Assembly (NCBI GenBank): GCA_049694275.1
Contig: JBAVQS010000087.1
Span: 1-12,148, forward strand
From: JBAVQS01 sp049694275
GTDB lineage: Bacteria; Chloroflexota; Anaerolineae; UBA4142; SHND01
DNA length: 12,148 bases
Reading direction: 5' to 3'
The first letter of the stretch is position 1. Each line of letters begins with the position of its first letter. Below are positions 4,457 to 9,586 of this stretch, in pieces. Under the pieces are notes generated by a model that was not told where the DNA came from, searched no databases, and saw only the letters and a program-made list of their open reading frames with translations. The translations under genes were made by a program, and so were the position numbers.

Positions 4457-5437
4457 ATGGCTCGCAAAAAAGTGATCGTTACCGGGATTACGGGGCAGGA
4501 TGGGTCATATCTTGCCGATTTCCTCTTGGAACAGGGATACGAAGTGATTGGCATGGTGCGGCGGACCAGCACCATAAACTTTGAGCGGATTGCGCACATT
4601 CAGGACCAGGTCACGATTATCCAGGGCGACCTGATCGATCAAGTTTCGTTGATCGAGATTCTGCAAGAGCACCATCCTGAGGAGGTTTATAACCTCGCGG
4701 CGCAGAGCTTTATCCCGACCTCGTTCAAGCAGCCGGTGTTGACCGGCGAAGTGACCGCGCTCGGCGTAACCCGCATCCTCGACGCGATCCGCATTGTCGA
4801 TCCCAAGATTCGTTTCTACCAGGCTTCCTCATCGGAAATGTTTGGCAAGGTGCAGGAGGTTCCGCAGACCGAGCGCACACCCTTTTTCCCGCGCAGCCCT
4901 TACGGCGTTGCCAAGGTATACGGTCACTGGATTACCGTCAACTATCGCGAATCTTACAACCTCTTTGCCTGCTCCGGCATTCTTTTCAATCATGAATCGC
5001 CGCGCCGCGGGCTCGAGTTTGTCACTCACAAGATCACCAATGCCGCCGCCCGCATCAAGCTGGGCCTGTCGCACGAGCTGCGCCTGGGAAATATGGATTC
5101 CTTACGCGATTGGGGCTATGCGCCCGATTATGTACGCGCAATGTGGATGATGCTCCAGCAGCCTGAGCCGGACGATTATGTAATTTCCACCGGCCTGCAG
5201 CATTCGGTGCGCGATTGTGCGCGCATGGCGTTCGATTGTGTGGGGCTGAATTATGAGGATTATGTGATTGCCGATAACCCCGCCGACATTCGTCCAGCCG
5301 ACGTCGTCAACCTGATTGGCGATTCCTCCAAGGCCCGCAACAAGCTGGGTTGGCAGCCGTCAGTGACTTTTGAGCAGATGGTCCAAATGATGGTCGAGGC
5401 AGATTTGAATGCCCTGAAAAAGACGTATAATCTGTAA
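4457..5437 (+). CDS. gmd: GDP-mannose 4,6-dehydratase
   Basis: A 326-residue enzyme converting GDP-D-mannose to GDP-4-dehydro-6-deoxy-D-mannose, the shared precursor of GDP-D-rhamnose and GDP-L-fucose. The family signature is complete: VTGITGQDGSYLADFLLEQG at 8-27 (cofactor-binding glycines), VRRTST, NLAAQSFIPTSF (79-90), SSSEMFG (124-130, with catalytic Ser and E127), Y149 and K153 in SPYGVAKVYG, FNHESPRRG (177-185), and LGNMDSLRDWGYAPDYVRAMW. I chose ATG 4457; TTG 4454, directly in front, is better spaced from the GAGG at 4441-4444 (9 nt against 12) and cannot be excluded. Its product is most simply used by the adjacent reductase, giving activated D-rhamnose for surface glycans. Confidence 0.95.
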   Translation: MARKKVIVTGITGQDGSYLADFLLEQGYEVIGMVRRTSTINFERIAHIQDQVTIIQGDLIDQVSLIEILQEHHPEEVYNLAAQSFIPTSFKQPVLTGEVTALGVTRILDAIRIVDPKIRFYQASSSEMFGKVQEVPQTERTPFFPRSPYGVAKVYGHWITVNYRESYNLFACSGILFNHESPRRGLEFVTHKITNAAARIKLGLSHELRLGNMDSLRDWGYAPDYVRAMWMMLQQPEPDDYVISTGLQHSVRDCARMAFDCVGLNYEDYVIADNPADIRPADVVNLIGDSSKARNKLGWQPSVTFEQMVQMMVEADLNALKKTYNL

Positions 5438-5485
5438 GAGAGATTGTGTAACAATTCACAAATCCCTGGCGAGCGACTGAATAGC

Positions 5486-6265
5486 GTGCCTGATTCCTTT
5501 GAGTTTGTCGATACCCACGCCCATTTAACCGACGACAAGTTTGCCACAGACCTGGAAGCGGTGATTGCTCGCGCACAGCAGGCCGGGGTGACAAGGGTCC
5601 TGACACTCGGAACGGACGTGGCCTCCAGCCGGGCGGCGGTTGCGCTGGCTGCCAAGTATCCCGGCGTTTATGCGGCGGTAGGGATTCATCCGGAAAGTGT
5701 GCGCGAGGCTTCGCTGGACGACCTGGCAGTAATTCGTGACCTTGCGGCGCATCCCAAGGTGGTTGCTATCGGCGAGATCGGCCTGGATTATCACTGGGAC
5801 CCGGCGTCCGCCGACTTGCAGCGCGAGTTCCTGGAACGGCAGTTGGCGCTGGCGGTAGAGCTGGCTCTCCCCGTATCGATTCACGACCGGGATGCGCATC
5901 AAAAGATACTGGAGACGTTGCGGTCACTTGGAGGGCAGGGTGTGCGCGGCGTGCTCCACGCCTTTTCAGGCGACGAAGCGATGGCGCACGAGGCGCTGGA
6001 GCTCGGATTTCTCATTTCGCTGGCGGGGCCCATTACCTTTTTGAATGCCCGCCACGCGCCGGCGCTGGTCGCGCGCCTGCCGCTGGACCGGATCGTGATC
6101 GAGACGGATTCGCCCTACCTGGCGCCGCACCCGCTGCGCGGCCGGCGCAATGAGCCTGCCCATGTCACACGCGTCGCCGAGCGCATTGCCGAGCTCCAGG
6201 GGCTGACGGTCCAGCAGGTGGCCGAACAGACGACGGTAAACGCCCGCAGCCTGTTCAAGATTTAG
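5486..6265 (+). CDS. tatD: TatD-family metal-dependent hydrolase/deoxyribonuclease
   Basis: A 259-residue TIM-barrel metallohydrolase, normal length for TatD/YcfH. Metal ligands of the family are visible: H11 and H13 in DTHAHL, E97 in IGEIGLDYHWD, H133 in SIHDRDAH, H158 in LHAFSGD, and D208 in ETDSPYLAPHPLRGRRNEP, which is also the family's C-terminal signature. Known members are 3'-5' DNases linked to DNA repair or turnover. The start is taken as GTG 5486, because the protein then begins directly at the FVDTHAHL strand; the frame opens 14 codons earlier at TTG 5444, but that extension is not conserved-looking. It lies 48 bp after gmd in the same direction and is probably co-transcribed, although functionally unrelated to sugar synthesis. 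Confidence 0.93.
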   Translation: MPDSFEFVDTHAHLTDDKFATDLEAVIARAQQAGVTRVLTLGTDVASSRAAVALAAKYPGVYAAVGIHPESVREASLDDLAVIRDLAAHPKVVAIGEIGLDYHWDPASADLQREFLERQLALAVELALPVSIHDRDAHQKILETLRSLGGQGVRGVLHAFSGDEAMAHEALELGFLISLAGPITFLNARHAPALVARLPLDRIVIETDSPYLAPHPLRGRRNEPAHVTRVAERIAELQGLTVQQVAEQTTVNARSLFKI

Positions 6266-6293
6266 TTAGCACGCTATGAGGGTGTGCGTCATC

Positions 6294-6318
6294 GCGCAGG
6301 GCCGAAGGGCCCCTGCGC
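6294..6318 (+). other. Strong hairpin in the leader of the polyprenyl synthase gene
   Basis: GCGCAGG-GCC (6294-6303) pairs with GGC-CCTGCGC (6308-6318, one bulged C at 6311) around a GAAG loop. No T-tract follows. The ribosome site GTGAGG (6323-6328) starts five nt after it, so the structure may affect translation or mark an mRNA processing point. Confidence 0.5.
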
Positions 6319-6333
6319 CGTTGTGAGGTTACG

Positions 6334-7302
6334 TTGGATATTCGTTCTATTTTTGCCCCAATCGAATCCGATTTGCAAAGCGTCGAGGTGCTGCTGCGCA
6401 ACTATGCGCGCGCCGAGTTCGAGCCCCTCATGGAGGTGCTCGAAGCGGCCATCACCAGCGGAGGTAAGCGGATTCGTCCCGCCCTGGTTTTGCTGGCCGG
6501 GCGCTTTTATCCGCAGACCGACCTGAACCTGTATCGCCTGGCGACTGCGGTTGAGCTGCTGCACGACGCCACCCTGATTCACGACGATTTGCTCGACAGG
6601 TCGCTGCTCCGGCGCGGCGTGGCGACGATTAGCTCGCGCTGGAGCGAAAAGGCGACGGTCCTGGCCGGCGATTTTCTGCTCGCCAAAACGGCAAAGATTG
6701 CGGCCGAAGTCGGCGACCTCGAGGTGATGAAGATCATTTCGGATGTCGTCGTCGTCATTTGCGAGGGTGAAATTCGACAAGACTTTAACGGCCGCCGGCT
6801 CTCCACGGACCGCGAGGGCTATTACGACCGCATCTATGCCAAGACGGCGTCGCTCTTTGCAAGCTGTACTGAAAGCGCGGCCGTGTTGGGCAAAGCGTCG
6901 GAAGCCGAGCGTAAACTGCTGCGCGACTATGGGTATAACCTCGGCATGGCCTTTCAGATTGTCGACGATGTGCTCGATTTCGTCGGGATGGAGCGCGAGG
7001 TGGGAAAACCGGTCGGGAGCGACCTGCGCCAGGGCCTGGCGACCCTGCCGACCATCTATTTCTACGAGCAGGACCCGCGGCGTGAGGCGCTCCACGAGCT
7101 CGCCTTTAACAACGGTCATTCCAACCAGACGATCGACCAGGTGATCGAGTGGATCAAGAGCTCGCCCGCGATCGGCGCGTCGCAAGCCGAAGCTCAGCAA
7201 TATATCGAAAAGGCGAAACAGGCGCTGGGGCCGCTGCCTGATACGCCCCTGCGCGCTTCACTCGAGCAACTGGCCGATTATATCGTCGAGCGAAACAAGT
7301 GA
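6334..7302 (+). CDS. Long-chain trans-polyprenyl diphosphate synthase
   Basis: A 322-residue all-alpha prenyltransferase that adds isopentenyl diphosphate to an allylic diphosphate. The start is TTG 6334, with GAGG five nt upstream. Motifs: GGKRIRPALVLLAG (43-56), the first aspartate motif DDLLD at 84-88 inside HDATLIHDDLLDRS, GDFLLAKTA (112-120), and the second aspartate motif DDVLD at 211-215 followed by KPVGSDLRQGLATLP. The residues just before the first motif are small (A79, T80) rather than aromatic, which in this family goes with long products (C30-C50, as in hepta-, octa- or solanesyl synthases) rather than FPP or GGPP. A role in the menaquinone side chain is most likely; a lipid-carrier role is possible. 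A gene symbol is withheld because chain length cannot be read reliably. An intrinsic terminator follows within 6 bp. Confidence 0.92.
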   Translation: MDIRSIFAPIESDLQSVEVLLRNYARAEFEPLMEVLEAAITSGGKRIRPALVLLAGRFYPQTDLNLYRLATAVELLHDATLIHDDLLDRSLLRRGVATISSRWSEKATVLAGDFLLAKTAKIAAEVGDLEVMKIISDVVVVICEGEIRQDFNGRRLSTDREGYYDRIYAKTASLFASCTESAAVLGKASEAERKLLRDYGYNLGMAFQIVDDVLDFVGMEREVGKPVGSDLRQGLATLPTIYFYEQDPRREALHELAFNNGHSNQTIDQVIEWIKSSPAIGASQAEAQQYIEKAKQALGPLPDTPLRASLEQLADYIVERNK

Positions 7303-7307
7303 GCCCG

Positions 7308-7347
7308 AGACGGCAGGAGATAGCCCTATTTCCTGCCGTCTGTTTTT
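7308..7347 (+). terminator. Intrinsic terminator after the polyprenyl synthase gene
   Basis: An 11-bp perfect stem, AGACGGCAGGA (7308-7318) and TCCTGCCGTCT (7331-7341), has a 12-nt loop and is followed by G and five T residues (7343-7347). It lies between the stop at 7302 and the next start at 7351, ending only three bases before that start. Confidence 0.82.
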
Positions 7348-7350
7348 ATC

Positions 7351-8271
7351 TTGGACCTCTCCTTTATCATCGTCAGTTGGAACGTTCGCGACCTGGTGCG
7401 CAAGGCCCTCGCCTCCATTCAGGTGGATACGGCCGGGACTGAGGCCGAGATTATCCTCGTGGATAACGCCTCACGCGACAACACGGTCGAAATGGTGCGT
7501 TCCGAATTCCCCTCGGTCCACGTTATTGCCAACCCGGATAACCGTGGCTTTACCCGCGCCAACAATCAGGGGCTCGCCCTGGCGCGCGGGCGCTATCTTT
7601 TTTTGCTCAACCCCGACGCCGAGTTGATTCCCGGGGCTACCAGCGCCATGCTCGAATATATGGCCGCCAATCCGGAGGTCGGCATCGTCGGTCCGCAGTT
7701 GCGCTATCCTGATGGCTCGATCCAATCTTCGCGCCGCCGCTTTCCCACTTTTGTAACAGGTCTGGTCGAGAGCACGCGCCTGCAGCAGGGGTTCCCGCAA
7801 AATCGCTGGCTGACCCGTTACTATATCCAGGAGACCCCGGACGACGCTGTGCAGGATGTCGATTGGATCGTGGGTGCGGCGATGCTGGTCCGCCGGGAGG
7901 TGTATGAGCAACTCGGCGGTCTGGATGAAGCGTTCTTTATGTACTCGGAGGAGCTGGACTGGTGTTACCGGGCGAAACAGGCCGGGTGGCGCGTGGTCTA
8001 TTTTCCACAGGCGAGAGTTATTCACCATGAGGGCAAGTCCTCCGAGCAAGTAACGGCGAAGCGCGACATTTATTTTCACTCCAGCAAGGTTCGCTTTTTT
8101 CGCAAGCATCACGGCGTGGGGCAGGCAGAGAGCTTGCGCTTGTTCCTCTTGGGGATGTTCGCTTTTCAGTCCAGCGAAGAGGGCTTGAAATGGTTGTTGG
8201 GCCACAAGCGCCCGCTCCGCGCCGCGCGGGTTAGAGCCTATTGGCAGGTGTTGAAATCCGGATTAAAATAG
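7351..8271 (+). CDS. Family 2 glycosyltransferase, rhamnosyltransferase-like
   Basis: A 306-residue GT-A fold enzyme of the WbbL/rhamnosyltransferase type. It begins DLSFIIVSWNVRDLVRKAL, the usual start of this family, so TTG 7351 is accepted although it has no ribosome site. Motifs: ILVDNAS (35-41), NRGFTRANNQGLALARG (64-80), the DXD-like metal/nucleotide site NPDAEL (87-92), and DWIVGAAMLVRREVYEQLGG (171-190) followed by LDEAFFMYSEELDWCYRAKQAGW with the acidic E-E-L-D catalytic region. It transfers a sugar, plausibly rhamnose, to a lipid-linked or polysaccharide acceptor at the inner face of the membrane; donor and acceptor are not readable from sequence. It is followed after 7 bp by a second glycosyltransferase, and the upstream rmd-gmd pair could supply its donor. 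Confidence 0.88.
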   Translation: MDLSFIIVSWNVRDLVRKALASIQVDTAGTEAEIILVDNASRDNTVEMVRSEFPSVHVIANPDNRGFTRANNQGLALARGRYLFLLNPDAELIPGATSAMLEYMAANPEVGIVGPQLRYPDGSIQSSRRRFPTFVTGLVESTRLQQGFPQNRWLTRYYIQETPDDAVQDVDWIVGAAMLVRREVYEQLGGLDEAFFMYSEELDWCYRAKQAGWRVVYFPQARVIHHEGKSSEQVTAKRDIYFHSSKVRFFRKHHGVGQAESLRLFLLGMFAFQSSEEGLKWLLGHKRPLRAARVRAYWQVLKSGLK

Positions 8272-8278
8272 GTCTGGA

Positions 8279-9472
8279 ATGACGCACATCCTCTTTGTGA
8301 CGGGCGAATATCCGCCGATGCAGGGCGGGGTAGGGGACTGTACGAACGAGATTGCTAACGCGTTGGCTGTCCTCGGTTTTCAGGTTTCGGTTTTGACCTC
8401 GACCGCATCCGCGCCCGGGTATCCTGTGGCATCACCCCGTAATGCGATTTCGGTGCATCGCATTGTCCCGCGGTGGGATTGGAATTTCCTTTCCACGCTG
8501 CGCCGGATCCTGAGCGAATCACAGGCGGATATCGTCCACATCCAGTACCAGACCGCCGCATTTGGCATGAACCCCGCGATCAACCTGGCCCCGCGCATGT
8601 TGAAATCGCCTGACGCAAAATTTGTCGTGACGTATCACGATTTGCGTGTCCCCTATCTCTTTCCCAAAGCGGGGCCGGTCCGCGAATGGGTCACGTACGA
8701 AATGGCCCGGTCGTGCGACGCGACGATTGTGACCAATGAGGAGGATTATGGGCGGCTAACGGGCAAGTTGCGGGCTATTCCAACGCTGATCCCGATTGGC
8801 AGCAATATTGCTCCGTCGCGGCCCTCCAATTATGATCGGTCCGCCTGGCGCGCGCGCTGGGGAATCGGCCCGAGCGAGACCCTGCTCGCCTATTTTGGTT
8901 TTTTGAACAAGAGCAAAGGGGGCGAGACGTTGATCCGCGCCCTGGCGCAGTTGCCGGAGATCAAGCTCATCATGGTCGGCGCCTCGGTTGGCGCCAGCGA
9001 CCCGACCAACTCGTCCGATTGGGGGCGTGTCAAGCGGCTGATTGCGGAATTGGGGCTCACCTCGCGTGTCCTCTGGACTGACTATATGCCTGCAGAGGGG
9101 GTGAGCGGGAGTCTGCTCGCCGCAGATATTTGCGTTCTCCCCTATCGCGATGGGGTTTCATTTCGTCGCGGAACCTTTATGGCGGCCCTGGCGCATGGCT
9201 TGCCGATTGTCACGACGAGCCCGCCGGGGGCTGTGAGCGTATCTGGTTCCTCCGATGTCTCGCTCCCGCGGCTGTGCGACGGCGAGAATGTGCTGCTCGT
9301 CCCGCCTGATCAGCCGGAAGCGCTCGCGGCTGGCATCCGGCGCCTGGCCGGCGATGCGGCCCTGCGCTCGCAGCTTGCCTGCGGCGCGCTGGAGCTGGCG
9401 CTGGCATTTACGTGGGACAAGATTGCCGCCCAACATGCCTCGCTCTACCGGCGATTGACTGGAACGAATTGA
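8279..9472 (+). CDS. Family 4 glycosyltransferase (GT-B fold)
   Basis: A 397-residue retaining-type glycosyltransferase. The N-terminal domain opens with ILFVTGEYPPMQGGVGDCTN, the glycine-rich acceptor loop of GT4 enzymes, and contains DIVHIQYQTAAFGM (84-97) and VVTYHDLRVPY. The C-terminal donor domain starts near 200 (LLAYFGFLNKSKGGETLIRAL) and includes IMVGA, SRVLWTDYMPAEGVSGSLLA and ADICVLPYRDGVSFRRGTFM followed by AALAHGLPIVTT (282-313). The first glutamate of the usual E-x7-E donor motif is replaced: the site reads DGVSFRRGTFMAALAHG. I recall this variant from a subgroup of bacterial GT4 enzymes, so activity is not ruled out. The start is ATG 8279, seven bp after the GT2 stop, so the two genes form an operon. 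The donor and product are unknown; a surface glycan or glycolipid is likely. Confidence 0.87.
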   Translation: MTHILFVTGEYPPMQGGVGDCTNEIANALAVLGFQVSVLTSTASAPGYPVASPRNAISVHRIVPRWDWNFLSTLRRILSESQADIVHIQYQTAAFGMNPAINLAPRMLKSPDAKFVVTYHDLRVPYLFPKAGPVREWVTYEMARSCDATIVTNEEDYGRLTGKLRAIPTLIPIGSNIAPSRPSNYDRSAWRARWGIGPSETLLAYFGFLNKSKGGETLIRALAQLPEIKLIMVGASVGASDPTNSSDWGRVKRLIAELGLTSRVLWTDYMPAEGVSGSLLAADICVLPYRDGVSFRRGTFMAALAHGLPIVTTSPPGAVSVSGSSDVSLPRLCDGENVLLVPPDQPEALAAGIRRLAGDAALRSQLACGALELALAFTWDKIAAQHASLYRRLTGTN

Positions 9473-9500
9473 GCTTGCGCGCTTGCCATTGGCGACGATT

Positions 9501-9526
9501 TGCGGTCGATCCCGACCGCATTTTTT
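9501..9526 (+). terminator. Intrinsic terminator after the glycosyltransferase pair
   Basis: A perfect 8-bp stem, TGCGGTCG (9501-9508) and CGACCGCA (9513-9520), with an ATCC loop, is followed by six T residues (9521-9526). It is a textbook rho-independent terminator, separating the glycan genes from ftsK. Confidence 0.9.
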
Positions 9527-9543
9527 ATCTCTCGCCAAATCCG

Positions 9544-9571
9544 TTGACAGTCGATTGAATCGTTGTATAAT
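9544..9571 (+). promoter_or_regulatory. Near-consensus sigma70 promoter of ftsK
   Basis: Perfect TTGACA (9544-9549) and perfect TATAAT (9566-9571) are separated by 16 bp. It is the strongest promoter in the window. The expected start is near 9578, which leaves a leader of only about 9 nt before the ATG at 9587, with no ribosome-binding site. Confidence 0.88.
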
Positions 9572-9586
9572 ACAGATGTTCTAATT

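Noticed and set aside
5443..5461. lac-operator-like ATTGTG...AACAATTCACAA between gmd and tatD
   Set aside because: The arms are short and AT-rich, there is no promoter at the site, and the likeness to the E. coli operator is probably coincidental.
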